64,000 nucleotides of DNA from Epiperipatus broadwayi (lineage: Eukaryota > Onychophora > Udeonychophora > Euonychophora > Peripatidae), in assembly GCA_028023455.1 (NCBI GenBank), contig JAQFVV010000158.1, forward strand, positions 2,554,661-2,618,660. Reading direction: 5' to 3'. Below are positions 14,051-27,966 of this stretch, one piece after another (position 1 is the first letter of the stretch; each line of letters opens with the position of its first letter). The position numbers were made by a program, and so were the translations under genes. The notes under the pieces were generated by a model. That model was not told the origin of the DNA, searched no databases, and was given only the letters and a program-made list of their open reading frames with translations.

Positions 14051-14644
14051 AAAACCATTGATTTTTTTTTCTTTCTGATGTAAATAACGTTATTTTGAAA
14101 AATATAAATTTAAAAATGTGTCATAAAAAAAAAAAAAAATAGGCAAATAATTTATTATTTAAGAGTGATTGTAGCACATCTACAACCATCTTTATACTTT
14201 TTTATCACCCAGTAAATGACTTGTGTAAAAACACAAGCCACCATGATGATATATGGCCTAAAAATAGGACAAATACAAGTACATCACCATACAACATGAA
14301 AGAGTTTTATAGGAGAACTGATCAAACCTTGAAAGTGACAGAATTGGATGACAATCCATTGATCCTGTGTTCCAGTGCCACTCTTCTACTGCATCAAATC
14401 ATGCAGAGTGAGAAAAAAAAGTGAAAATACATAATATAAAAATTATTAATAGTATTGGATAGAGGAAATGAGACAAAGAAATTTCAAAGAAGCTGCTCAC
14501 ATGACAATGGCAAATAATCCCATAAGTCAACCTAGTATGACAATACATAATATATGGAAACTACTAATCAACTTTGCTCTTAGGAAAAAATGTAAAAATC
14601 AGGAGGAACCTCATAGATAAGTATATAAAATTTCTACTGGCTGG

Positions 14645-14790
14645 TGACTTTGACAGAATGGCTCAGTTGGTTAGAACTGATACCTTAAAATTCAATATTC
14701 AATAATCTAAGGGTTCAGGTTCAATTCCCATGTTAATACCGCCACTAGTCAGGCCAGCATCACCTGAAGAGAGAATAATATCTTTCAAAA
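14645..14790 (+). repeat. tRNA-derived SINE-like element
   Basis: A perfect RNA polymerase III A box, TGGCTCAGTTGG (14659-14670), is followed 47 bases later by a B box, GGTTCAATTCC (14718-14728). The T and acceptor stems do not pair, so it is not a working tRNA gene. The unrelated body after it (CCGCCACTAGTCAGGCCAGC) fits a SINE. Confidence 0.6.
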
Positions 14791-17700
14791 CATTGTGTAT
14801 ATACAAACCTGTATGCTAATAGTAACAGTTGAACGTAATTGGAACATTTAAATAAAGTTACATTTTTCTAAAAACATTCAATACTTAGTATTAGATGATG
14901 GAATTAGTCTATTATATAAATATAACTAACATGGCATCATCACAAATCTTCAGGAAAACAGTTGAAAGATCATAATTTGTTTTAATATTTAAAAGTTTAA
15001 TATTAAATAAAATATTTTACAATAATAAATAGATATTTCTCTTTATATATAAATAAAAGGATTAATGCTAATTGGGATATTAATTTATTCTTAATAATTA
15101 AATACAATAATATAATACAAACAATTATAAATCACATTATTTATTTATTTATTTTTTTTAAAAAGTACTATTTAAAATTCATTGCATAATAAAGTTTGAA
15201 CAGTTCATATGAATTCAGTTGCAAATATACAGACAGAAATGTTTTAAAATCCATGTAGTTTAAGTATATGTAAATTATTTCTCCAATAGTCATTTATAAA
15301 GAAACAGTAAAGAAAAAGCATTTCTCAACAAAGCTTTCCAAAAGCCAAATAGTAAGAATTGCAATATTTTTTCATTCTTGCTTTACCCTCAAATTAACAA
15401 CAGTTAGATATCCACTTCCTAACCACTATTAATACCTAACTAGTTTGAGTGTGAGCCCATAACCTAAAAAAAAAAAAAAAAAACCTTTGGCTGATTAAAA
15501 AACAAAAAAATTTCCAAGCTTATCCAAACCCAAATTCGAAGTCACATATCTACTACTTCATAATACTTTTTATATGTACATAATATCATTAAAAAAGGGA
15601 GTAATAACCATTCTAATAAAATTCCAATATAATAATTCAACTATTAAAATTTAAATAAATGTACATGTTAAGTTTTCAATAAAAAGACATCAAAATATGC
15701 TCAAAATTTGTCATCCTCTACCATCTCATATTTAGAATAGCATCACAAATATTATCATTAGTGAGTTACATGTTTCATCATTAAAGAATCAAACCTTTTA
15801 CATCAATTATAGAATTCATCCCTGGCTAAACAGGGAAGAATAATTTTCACTAAACATTATCCTTTATAAAAACTCAGAAAATTGTTGGGATTATCATTGC
15901 AATTAAAACAGCTTAATAATAATAAGAAAAGAAGGCAATAAATCAGTTTTCATGTTTTTACATCAGAATACTCTGATAGAGTATTATCAACTTTGAAGAA
16001 TTAAAGCAATAAACAGGTGGTAGGTAAATAATATAAACTGAACAAACATAAATATAAACAAAGAAACTATTACTTTATGCATTTTCAATCAAAAATGAAC
16101 AATATAAAATATCCTGAAAAAATTATTGCTGGGATATTTGCCAATTTAGAAATAAATTACATTTTAATAAAATAATTTATTAACCAGATTTAAAACAAAA
16201 AAGAAGTCCTGGATCAATAGGAGCATGTTTTCTGTGAAACATTTTAAATGTATTGAGTTAAAGCATTTATCTACAAGAAAATTATTCATGTCTTCATCAT
16301 TTCTTCATCAGAATGAGAATTTGTTGAGGCATAAATCTAAATTACAGGTATTTCTTATTATCCATTAAGATAAATAACCTATCTTATCATTTACTCTGAT
16401 AAATCATTTATAGAATATTGCTGTTCCTTTTTTCTATTTACATTACATCCTGTTATCATTTTGCTGCCAGCAAAAGTCATTTTTTTCAAATCAATTATTT
16501 CCTATCTTTTTTAAATTACTACAATTGAATCTATAAGAGCCAAATTTCTTGCAATGACATATTTGGCAACTTCTTTTTTACAAAAATAATTTAATGATTA
16601 ATATTAATCATAACCTATATTTAATCAAAATTAAATAATAATATATCTATTTTTATTCAATATGACTACAAGATATAATTAATCCAACTTTATCCCTATT
16701 TTTCATATATGTAATATCTTCTATTTAACATGACAATATTTCAAATACATGAATGAAGACATCTAAAAAAGATAACGATCCCCAAGAAGCATATCTGAAT
16801 AAATCAGCAATCTTTAATTAAATTATAGCTTCTTACATGCCTTCATCGTTTTTCTATTTCACAAATTTTTGACAATATATTTTTCAGTTTCTATAATTAT
16901 ACAATCTTAATCCAAATAAAAAAATATCACTAAACAGTAACGTAGGTTCATAATCATGGTTTAAAGAAAATAGTTATATATGCAGACAGTCAAAACTATC
17001 TAAAATGTTTTAGATAACTAATAGTACCAAAGTTCCTAAAGAAAAATAATGCAAAACTACCTACTAAGTATGAAAATATTTCTAGAATTAAAGTAAATAA
17101 TTTGGATATATTGAAAGATTTGGAAAATATTATTAAGTACAAAATGATAATAAACTAGAAAAGTTATTAGAAAATGGTAGATAGTGACAAAATTCAAAAA
17201 ATTACTGAGCATCAAATGAAGAAAAAAAATATCTTAATTTTATTTCTTTTGTGGTTTTCAAGCATATATACATCATTTTGAGAGTTAGAAATGGTAAACG
17301 CTAAAAAGACTATAGAAGTGAGTATGTCAATTAGTCAATAAAATAAAGTTGAACCATCACTATACAATGAGAATAAAGAATTACATCACTATGGCTGGAA
17401 AGAAAAAAGAAATTGTGGGAGATTATACATTAGAGTTTTTGAAGTAAAAATAAAATGGTGATACTAAATTACTGGATTAAAACCTGGAAAACTCCAAGAG
17501 ATTTTTCAATGGCTAATTGTTCCAAAATAGAACAGTATTAATTGCATAAATCTAGTGCCGATAGTGTCATGACAATTTAGAAGTTGTAGAACTGAGATAG
17601 AAAGAAATGATATAGTGAAGAGAAAATTTCAAATATATTAGAAAACAATATAAAAAAATTAATTGAATTATAAAGCAAATTACAGGATAAAATGATAATT

Positions 17701-20700
17701 ATCTTAAAAAAATAAACAAAATTGTAGACTGCAGATTATATAATAAAACAAAAAACGAGTTGGCAATAAGAACTAATAATAAAAAAATGGAAAGATATAA
17801 ATACTAAAAAACATAAAAGCATGGATAGAAAGCTGATAAGGAAATGTGGAAACAAAAAAATTACACAAAACTGACTAAAAGAAAAAATTAGAAATAGAGA
17901 AGAAATTCCCCTCCCCCAAAATCCAAACAGCCAGATATCATTAATTTTCCTTTAAGTAAGTGTAAATTAACATTTATGAAGCAAAGAATGGAAGTAAATG
18001 GGGGTTGAAAAGTTGATTTTCATGATAAAAATAAAAAATCATCCAATTATGTTGAATAAATAATAAAATGAAATAAAAAGCATAAGAAAAAATTGTGAAG
18101 ACAACTGATATGAATAAAAAAATGATATTTATTAATCTTTCTGAAAATTAAGAATTGAGATTAATGATTCAGATTATCATTATTAATATTAGGTTATAGG
18201 TCTAAGTGAAGATTTTTAAAAAAAGTTTGATCTAATTTCACATATGACTAAGATGTTAAGACCACACCGTCAAATAAAACTCATAAATACTACTTACTTT
18301 TATGACATTTTATTATTATTTCAATAATACAGTTCATATTTCTATTTTTTTTTTATCCTTACATTTTTCCATGCTTCCCAAAATATTTTTTCATAGCTTT
18401 TAAAAAAAAACAACAACAACAAACAAACAAACATGGATATGCAAAAAGATCCTAATTATATTGTTATCAAATAATTAATTATATTACTCAAACCAAATTA
18501 AAAGAGCTATTAAAAAGTGTTAATATAACATTGATAAAAAAAAGTGATATAAAATGTTTTCTCCTTAATTGAAGACAGGCCATAGTGACTTCTCTTTCCA
18601 GTTCTAACAGCCACAATTTAAGCATGGAGCAAAATTAATAAATACTAGTAGTAAATTCATAAATCCATACTTGGTTCATATTCTATTAGAGGACCTCATT
18701 TTTATTCTATTCACTCAATGAACAATTTATTCTTCCATTGGCTTTACTCATTGCACACTAAGAATTAAATGTAACAGCAACAACAAAAAATCTAAATTTA
18801 ACTTATTTTTTAGACATTCACACACATGTATAAAACTTTTTTAATAGAACATTAATTTGATAAAAATACAATAAAACATGACATTTTATCTCTATTTAAT
18901 TCAAGTAGAAAATTAGTACACTTAAATAAGTCAAATAAATAAATAAGATCTACTCAAGTGAATAATAAGTTTACAATAAAAAATCTTTAATAAATGAACA
19001 AACAATTGATTTTGAAATCATAAAGTTAAGTGAATGTTTAATTCTGATAAACTTTTGTACATCATTACAATTCTGTTTTAAAGCAAATACACTCAAATAA
19101 TTCCTACCTTTATTGACAACCTTTTACATTAGTTTTATTCCAGCATTTCACTTTCAAATTAAATCATCAAGTTCTTTCTCTCTCTTTTTGCTTATATAAT
19201 ACATCTAAAAAATGTAATTATTTTTTCGCATTTTTTAAAAACAACAAATTTGGCATTAATAACAGCTTCACATAAAAAAAATTTCTAATTGAATAAATCT
19301 CTATCATATGCTTTCTAACTTTAAAAGCCTTTTTCTTTTATAAATATGTTTTTTATAGTTTAAATGTGGTCAGCAATTTTTTTTTTTTTTACTGCAGGTC
19401 ATTTTTTCTATATCCAATATTTTGCAAATCATTCAAGGGTCACACTAACAAAGCAATGATATAAAGTGATGATTGCTGACAGAATTTATATATAACATGA
19501 ACAATGATAATAGAAACGTGTTAGTATGCATATTAATCTTACAATGCAAACTCATCTGCATAAATTAATGACATTTTGAAGAAAAGCGTTTTATTCTTTT
19601 ATCAAATCAAACAAAAATACAAAACAGAATCATACAAAAGTTAAGTTTACTTAGTTAAAAATTATTTCCTTGGTGTTATTTTTATCTGCACAGTCTAAAT
19701 CTGATTTGTAATTTGATATTTTTATGCAAAATCAAGATTCTGAATTGACATGTATCAATTGATTTCTTAATGGATTTAAAATTTTAATTCATTTGTGAGA
19801 AGATTTGTTCATGTTAAAGTAGACACTGTCATTTCCCCCCAATTGTTAAAAACTGTTTAAAAAAAAATATCCAACGTTTCAATATATATTCATATATTTC
19901 AAACTTTTTTCAATATTTTTCTGCATTTCTTTGAATTTATTACCCCCAGAGTAAAGTACTTTTTAATTCAATTTCCTGATTATCCTGATATTCAGAAAAT
20001 AAAAATAGGCATAGTTTGCATAACTTTACTTTCATTAAAATTCTTTGGATCAATGGCAGAAAAAAAAAGTAAAATTAATACATTTATATTAAATATTAAT
20101 TGATACAATACTTATTGATAAAATACAAATATACTGAAATAGAGTTTACTAATTCAAAGAAAAATATTCTATTTTTCTGAAAAACAATTTGTGGGATATC
20201 TCAAATGCATTCATAGATCACTAAGTGACCCAATAACTATAGAATGCTGATGATAAATCCATAATAAATTTTAATCACGTCATCTTATATTTATTCAAAT
20301 ACTATATATTAATAATTTAAACACTACATTACTAAAAAGAATGAATATAATTTTTGTCAGATATACACTTACACTGTCCACAAAAATAATTTTTTTTTTA
20401 TTAAGCTTGATACTTTAAAAGTTTTAAAAGTGAATCTGAGTTACATAACTGCACAAATAAAATAAAAAATAAGTGAACTGATATATACTAAGATTTTAAT
20501 AATCATGTAATATAAAATAACCAAATCAAATCTTTTTATTATTAAATTTCTCATTGTATAAAAATATTATCATTTTCCACTCTTATTTATGCAAAATATA
20601 AAGACATTAAAAATTAAAAAATAGAAAGAAAATATGAAAAGACAAATGTTATGACAGATGAATCCACAAATAAATGATGCATTTTGAAAAGATATTAACA

Positions 20701-23700
20701 CTGTCTCTCTCAATAGAAAAAAGAAGAATAAGCTAAATCGGAACAAGACATATATTTTTAAGAATATAGCCAATAATTATGCAAGTGCAATAGAATCTTA
20801 AACTAATGGAGAATAGAAGATTGGATGCCTCATTGCTATGTAAAATTTTACAATAAATGAAATAGGCCTTCTTTCATAAAGAAATGTCTACAATAACAAA
20901 TCCACATATTATCATCAGTATATACTTATTACAACAATATCAATATATTATCAAAATTAATTAAACATTTGTAAACAAAGTAATAATATTAATTTGTTTT
21001 TTTTTTTATCTTTTCCTATATATTTTTTCTATTTCATTAAAAACAAAAATTGCTTATTCTTTAAATATAATGACAAAAAGAGTTCTGATAACTTTGAAAT
21101 TTTTATTCCATCAGAAAATAAACATTAAAAATCTTGTTCTAGTCAGTGACCTGGCTTAAATAAAATACTATAGCTAGTTTGATCTTTAAACTATTAATGC
21201 ACCCCCCCCCATTCTGCCAATAAAGCCATACCATTTTTTCAAGATTAGCACCTTTATTTTTTCTCTTTACTAATTAATAAGCATATCTTCCTCACTTACT
21301 TTAATCATTTTTGTCAAATAAGATTTGATTGACAAGCAAATGATTGTTTCAAAACATTAATATGTGATGCATCACATTATTATGCATCAATAATAAACAT
21401 ACTAAATTGTGTCAATTGATTATACATTGCAAGTATACATAGAAAAATAGGATTTGCACAAATCAATTTATGATCTTAAAAAAAATATAATATGCAGTCT
21501 ATAAATGATTATCTACCTTTGCCAATAATAAATATAAATAGAAGTTATATAAATTACAATTACATGTATAAAAATGATTTATTTTGAAAATATAAAATCA
21601 AGGAAGATAAAAACTGTGAATAAAGATGTTTCAAATAAAATCTCATTATTTAGGTATTCTACTCATGATAACATGCAACATATTGTTTTTGGTGAATTTT
21701 TTATTATTAAATAGTTCACAGCTATTTTGAAAATTGCAGCTGAACATCCAAGTACCAATCCTAATTTTTATCACAAACATTAAATATAGATGGTATTTAG
21801 TTAATATAAATGCAATAACAGATTGATGCTTGATGATGCTAGTGCATAGCACATATTCTAGCAAAAGATCAATATTACTATTAGGCATTACTGTTCTCTG
21901 TAATAGGAACTTTAAATGATGCAGTTTAATTATACAATTAAAATACCATAGATGCCACAGAAAAATAAGATTTAGGAATAATATAAATTCTTAAATAATA
22001 ATACATCTGTCCAGAGATGTTAGTCCAATTACAATAATAATTGCAAATTTTGATGCTCAAACATTATTTACCATTCACCCCTCTCCAAACAATTGATTAT
22101 ATGATATTTAAAAAAAAGTGTGAAATAAGGCCACCTGTAGAAATTGTCATCATAGCTAATATGTTTTATAATTTTCATTCTTAAACACTATTTTATTCTA
22201 AACATTAATAAATATATATTAAATAATTAAGATGATTTTACTTTAGTGAAATTCGGTTATAAAAGTCCAAACAGAGACACTGATATGATTAGTTTACTGT
22301 CAATGAAACTAATTTTTAAAAAATGAACTTCTGGAGCCAATCTTGACATTATAATCCTTCTTCTGTTGAACAATTAAAAGCTGTTTTATATACATCTAAT
22401 TAGTTTCTAAGTTAATAGGATATACAGTTTGCCCTATTTATTTATTTTAAATCCACTTCTAGAAATGAAATATTACAGAGCTAATAATAATTTTTAATAT
22501 TTGCAGAATAAATACATATAGAAATTAAAAATGCATTTTTAGTTTACTAAAATTATAATTTATGCAAATTGCCAGTTGTAAAATTTAAATTTCTAATAAA
22601 CACAGTCTTTAGCAATTTCATTTACAGGAAGTTTCATTAATTTTTTAAAATAAGTATTTTTTTTTTTTTTTTTTACACTTGAGGTAATTTTTTCGTTTTC
22701 AGTGAAAAATCCACCGTCATAATTATAAATGACAGAATGATGAAGGGAAAAAATCATACTAAATTAAACTCATAATTATTAAAAGAGTAATTTACAATAT
22801 AAAAAAAAAAATTATGAAACTCTTCTTTACAGTTTTGAAGTATTTTGACAACTTAAAGCAATTGCTAAAAATATATTTTGAAAAACCTTATAATATTTCG
22901 GATAACATATATATAAAAACTTATAAATATACCTAGACGGTTCAAAAATAAATAATAATTTTTTTTTACAATCAACACAGATTGACATGAACATAAATGA
23001 AAAGCATATTAGCAGAACAATTAACTGAGCAAGAATAACAATATTTTTGATTAAATCAATTGATAATCTACCTTAACTAAAATAAAACAAATTTATATAT
23101 TTAAAGATAGCTTTTTTAAAATTATTATTAATAGTTAATTTTCTTTGCTTTTCACAATTAACTAAGATGTCTTCAGTTCAAAAAACAATAGAAAAATCCT
23201 TCTAAAAATAAACAAGAACAACAAGAACAAAATAAAAAAAACAGTCTTGAATAAATGATTATGAAACTAATTTATTGAAAACTTTTCTTAAAGCATGTAT
23301 AACAAGTAGAATGATCATACAGTACAATAAATGAAGATGAAAATAGGTATTAGATCAATATTAATAATTTATAACAAGTAAATATTGGTATAAAGAGTCA
23401 GTAAAAATTAGGATTTTGATAAGACAATTTAAGTTGCTTGTACTTAGTAAAAATATCAAATGCAATTGTATTAGAAGTGCCTCATTTTTTGAAATCCTCA
23501 ATTAAAGTTATTGATTTGATGATTATTAATAATCAATTGTTTAATGATGAATTATAATATAATTTGAAATCCAGTTATAAACTTTAAACTTAATTAAAAA
23601 TTAATATATCTATTACTAAATAAAAACATTATGTTTAATATATTATGAAACTACCAATTGCTATGTTTGCTTAAAACATATGAATAAAGATTGTTTTTTT

Positions 23701-25964
23701 TTTTAAAAAAAAGCAAAAATTTCAAAGATGCATTACAAATTGAACTTAATTTGCAATAGATTTAGTAATAAATTATAAAGTAAGTTGTTGGTTATGTTTC
23801 TTTTAACAAAAATTACTCCAAAAGTATAAGGTGAAGATGGGCTAAAAAAAAAAAAAGGTGACCTCTATCAAATCAATGAAAAAAAAATTAATTCAACAAG
23901 ATGCATCCAGAAAAAAAAAGCTCTAATTACAAGTTTTTTACAGATTTTGTATTTCAAGTTTTTTTTTTGATTAAGACTCTTACAAAGATATGTATACCCT
24001 AGTATACTTAATAAAATTGCCATATTTGGCATGTTTATAGTAGAATTTAATTTTATTTAGAGAATAAGTTGAGAAAATTCTTAAAACAAACAAACAAAAC
24101 AAGATATGTACTTCACTTATATACAAAAACAATGAAAAAAAAACACTAATATTTGTTGCATTTACTAAATGTTATCAACCTACTAATCAATATTTATTTA
24201 AAAATATAAATACTATTACAAGTTACAAAAACAATGATAAAACTTCTAAAATACTTCATTATGGAAGAATCTTAAACTGAAATGATAGTGCACAATAATT
24301 TCCTAATGTTAAAAATACTGGATGTTGATAATCTAAATAGATAGAATCCAGGTCTCTTAAAAAGGAATTATTGAATAAGAAAAAAAGTATTTTGAGATCA
24401 AATTGAAAGTAGATGAAATGCATTTTCATCAGAATAATAATATGAATTTAGAAAGACTGAAAATTATTATCTGTATAATAGATATTATTATCAAAATACA
24501 CTGTGGTTTCATATAATTGTATATATAACAAAATTATGTTGGTTTTGTTAGAAAAATTTAAAACTTGTTCATGGATAAATTTACATATTCTTGATCATAA
24601 CTATATATTTAATAAGCATGATTTATTTATGAACCAACTTTTAGTAAGATATGGAGATGATATTATATAAATAAGATGGTTGGTATAGAATTTGTAGATG
24701 GAATAAAAAGTGTCTATCAAATAAAACATATTTGGAAGAAGGAAGTTAATGATGTATTGTTAATCTTTCTGTTTTTCTATATATATAATTGTATATTCAA
24801 TTCTTTCATAGTATAAAGAATGCATATGGCAAAACAATTCCATACATATGATTTTCCTATGATAGAGTAGTGCAGATAGTATCATCAATTTCCTAAGATA
24901 TAAAAATGCTTTAAATAATAATACATATATATAAGATTCAGTACATAAAAAACAACAACATTTAATCACAAATAAATTAAGCATGTGATGAGATAAATTT
25001 AACTTTAAAAAAGATTAGTAAGAATTAAAATCTTTAAAAAAATGGAAAGGATATTTAAATAAATAAAAAATATTCATGTAAACTTTAATAAAGCAATGTT
25101 GAGTTTTGATCCAAGTACCTTTAGCTTTTGAATTTGTGACTCTAATAAATGCAAAAGATAAGATGGACTTACATCATCCAGGATACACAGTTATCTATGC
25201 AAATATTAACTAGCCCAAACATTGTTAAACTTTAAGTGAACAAATAAGAACAAGTGCATTCAACATAGTATGTCTGTAAACAAAATTGATCTAATGATTT
25301 GTTTCTCATAAGATCATGTGATTTTTTAGTAACAAGTGTGATAGAGTAGAGCACTGATTCAGAAACCTTTAGACTTGGAATGCAAAAGTTTATTACTTCA
25401 CTAAGCAAAACAGAGAAGGTTTGAAATTATTTGACAAGTAAAAAAAAAGTTGAAAAAAAGATATTTAAAGATACAATAAACAATTGGATATTTATATTTT
25501 TTGGGGGAAAAAAATTAATAGTACAAGTCCTCCCATATTCACAATAATATAAATTGGTAAAAAAAAATATTTTTTTTATATTCAATTTTTTTTATTTATA
25601 GTGCATATATAATAAGGACACACATACATATATATAAATGTATTAAAAATGCATATTATAGGATAATTTGCTTTTATCCATAAATTTCAGAATCCAGAAT
25701 ATAGGTATGAATCTATCCTGGCTATAGAAAAGGGGAGGAAGGAGGGGACGGCGACACTGTATTAAAATGGGATATGTGAATACAGTCTTTATTTGGATAA
25801 TTTTTTGGTCAATCAAATTATTTGTTCTTTTATTCATATTTTTCATATTACACTTTTCTAATCCTAATATTACACAATCTGTTTTGTTCAAGACTTAATA
25901 TATGCATTATCAATATGAATACTACTATATAACCCAGAAAAATTTAATTACATTTCCACCATCA
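14791..25964. other. AT-rich non-coding desert
   Basis: Eleven kilobases with no supported gene. It holds the weak RT scrap at 17.5 kb, long A or T runs (15461-15482, 22655-22675), nine C at 21202-21210 and a G-rich patch at 25730-25752. The region 16.95-18.13 kb is purine-rich on the + strand. Confidence 0.55.
17450..17625 (+). pseudogene. Possible LINE reverse-transcriptase scrap
   Basis: WIKTWKTPRDFSMANCSKI (from about 17477) resembles the W-TGK-P-DW--A---PI stretch of LINE reverse transcriptases, and INLVPIVS after it could be NYRPISL. The surrounding 17.0-18.1 kb is purine-rich on the + strand, as decayed LINE coding strands often are. The match is short and could be chance. Confidence 0.3.
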
Positions 25965-26470
25965 CCTTTATCATAGTACCTTGGGTTTGCAAGCTAAACC
26001 AAATTTTACAAGGCTCTCTATTTTTTGCTCTACTCTCTAAATATTAATATCTATTCCTTTTCTTTCTTAGTATTGCCTACTAATTTCTTTCTTCATTCTT
26101 TTACTTTCCATAGTTTTTCCAATATATCTTTCATAATTTATTTGCCTTGAAATATATTTTTGATCTAATCCTCTTTTCAACATTTCTACAATGTTAATCT
26201 TATATGTCCAATTTATCTTTATTTTGCTCTTAATTCACACTTATAAGTCTCCAATCTTTTCACCCTTCCTAATGATCATAGCTCTGTTTCATATAATGCA
26301 ATACCTGAAATAAAAATATTTAACAAATATTTTTCTTAAATCTAATTTTACTGGGTTACAAAATTGTTAAACGCCTACTATTCTCCTCCTAATTTATTTT
26401 TATTACCATCAAAAGTTATTCAATTATTCAAATATTTATTAAACTTCTCTATAACGTTCTGACCAAATTA
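25965..26470 (-). pseudogene. LINE relic, RT C-terminal tail, minus strand
   Basis: On the minus strand, IALYETEL (about 26302-26280) and RVKRLETYKC match ALYGSETW and IKRLE-FEMWC of endonuclease/RT proteins. NWTYKINIVEMLKRG corresponds to SWTDKI-NEEVL-RV. The downstream part is purine-rich and broken by stops. It is a different subfamily from the 61 kb relic. Confidence 0.55.
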
Positions 26471-26680
26471 CTCCTACACAACAATTTTTTAAATTCATCT
26501 TCATTATCAATAACTATTGCCAAATTAGTATCAAATCTGATATAATAAATCCATCAATTTTTGATCCATCCATTAGCAATGTACAGTGCGACTCAAAAGT
26601 TTAAATTGATAGATAATTTATTTCATTTTTTTTTCTCTCTACTTGTAAAATAATCTTTTTTTCCAAAAAATGATCTATAT

Positions 26681-27042
26681 CAGAGGTCTTCAATGTGGTT
26701 GGTAGCACTCATCAGTAGGCATGTTATGATTTTTAGGGGTGGTATTAATTTAATGCCATAGTACTTTCATTTATTATTTTAAAAACTGCTGCATCTTTAT
26801 TTTATGATATTGTTTTGTAAATTTTTTATTCAATTTATATATTTTGAGCTTACTGTCAATATTAGAGAATTTAATATTGAACATGTTAATATCACATATT
26901 CAATATAAAATTCTAAAAATATGAAATGTAAAAATCTGGAAAATGGCACCACATGTAATGTAAAATATGGTAGATGGCAAATTAACATCTCTCCAAAATA
27001 TGTTGAAGTGGGCAATAAATGAACAAAGGTTGAAGACCCCTG
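26681..27042. mobile_element. Small hAT-type non-autonomous element
   Basis: The ends CAGAGGTCTTCAA (26681) and TTGAAGACCCCTG (ending 27042) are inverted repeats with one mismatch and match the hAT end type CAGGGGTCTTCAA. The flanking eight bases, ATCTATAT and GCTTATAT, share only the last five. The 362-base interior encodes nothing recognisable; a minus-strand open frame over the right half is chance. Confidence 0.65.
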
Positions 27043-27647
27043 GCTTATATAACCCAAGTCAGAACTATCATTACAGTAAAGTAGGCAATCTATCCATGTG
27101 ATAGCATCAGTAGCCATTTTAAAAATAATTCAGAGAACATGTGAGCATTTGCTATGTTTATCCATAAAGTATAGATAGCAATTTTTGAGCTATCCTGTGG
27201 TATATATTAAAATGAAAACTGCCAAATTGATTATCATATACAAATTATATCATTTGCTCAACATATCATGCCTAAAACTTCCAGCTACATCATGTCAACT
27301 GTTGTAAAGATAACATCGTAGATAGAATATGAATTAGTTATTATTTAAATTTTTAAATTATTAAGTATTAGAGAACATGAATATAAAATAGTACTATAAT
27401 TTAAATTATAGATTAAGGTTATAAGTCTTTTCTTAATTGATACACTACCTATAGAGTTAAGTAAAATGTCTCTTGATATCTTATAGGTGGAACAAATAGC
27501 TAATTAAAAATCAATGATAATCCCGAGATCTCCGTCCATTTAAAAGTAATAATAATAAAAGATCAATATACAATAAAATGATCATATAACATACTAATTA
27601 GATCAACTTAAACTTAATAATTATAGATGTTTTATTATATTTATTTA

Positions 27648-27966
27648 ATAACTGAAACACACAGGCTTATTATATATCTGTGTCTATATATATAATATAT
27701 AGGGTATATGAGCACAGACTTTCACACGACCCACCACTTTCCACACTATCTCATAACACTGATACACTTGAACACATATATGTTTAAAAGATAAATAATC
27801 ACCAATATACTAGACCAACTGATGATTGCTAGTTTAGCATGAAATACGTATATTGGTGATTATTTATCTTTTCAACATATATGCGTTCAAGTGTATCAGT
27901 GTTATGAGATAGTGTGGAGAGTGGTGGGTTGTGTAAAAGTCTGTGCTCATATACCCTATATATTAT
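27648..27966 (+). mobile_element. Foldback (palindromic) element with hammerhead-like centre
   Basis: Two arms of about 115 bases, near 27696-27810 and 27848-27964, are reverse complements with few mismatches and flank a spacer of about 37 bases. In the left arm TATAGGGTATATGAGCACAG is readable, and its complement lies at the right end. A further ~48 bases on the left, starting ATAACTGAAACACACAGGC, have no partner on the right but recur at 46633. That recurrence suggests a true element end. No protein is encoded. It may be a foldback DNA element, or the head-to-head remains of a non-coding retroelement. Confidence 0.75.
27814..27857 (+). ncRNA. Hammerhead ribozyme-like motif
   Basis: Read on the + strand: stem I 5' side ACCAA (27814-27818); core box CTGATGA (27819-27825); stem II TGCTA/TAGCA around a GTT loop (27827-27839); core box GAAA (27841-27844); stem III as the self-complementary ATACGTAT (27844-27851); the unpaired base A27852, after which cleavage is predicted; stem I 3' side TTGGT (27853-27857). 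All invariant core bases are present. Weak points are a U-U apposition at the base of stem II (27826/27840), a loop-less stem III that may need dimer pairing, and an AUA cleavage triplet. Short stem III with dimer activity is known for newt satellite and some retrozyme hammerheads. Activity is not shown. Confidence 0.5.

Noticed and set aside
14652-14735. A functional tRNA gene at the A/B box pair
   Set aside because: The T arm and acceptor arm do not pair, and unrelated SINE-like sequence follows.
26582-26603. Tc1/mariner-like end TACAGTGCGACTCAAAAG
   Set aside because: No matching inverted end or transposase fragment was found nearby.
26830-27117. 95-codon minus-strand open frame
   Set aside because: It spans the edge of the small hAT-type element and has no family motif; a chance frame.
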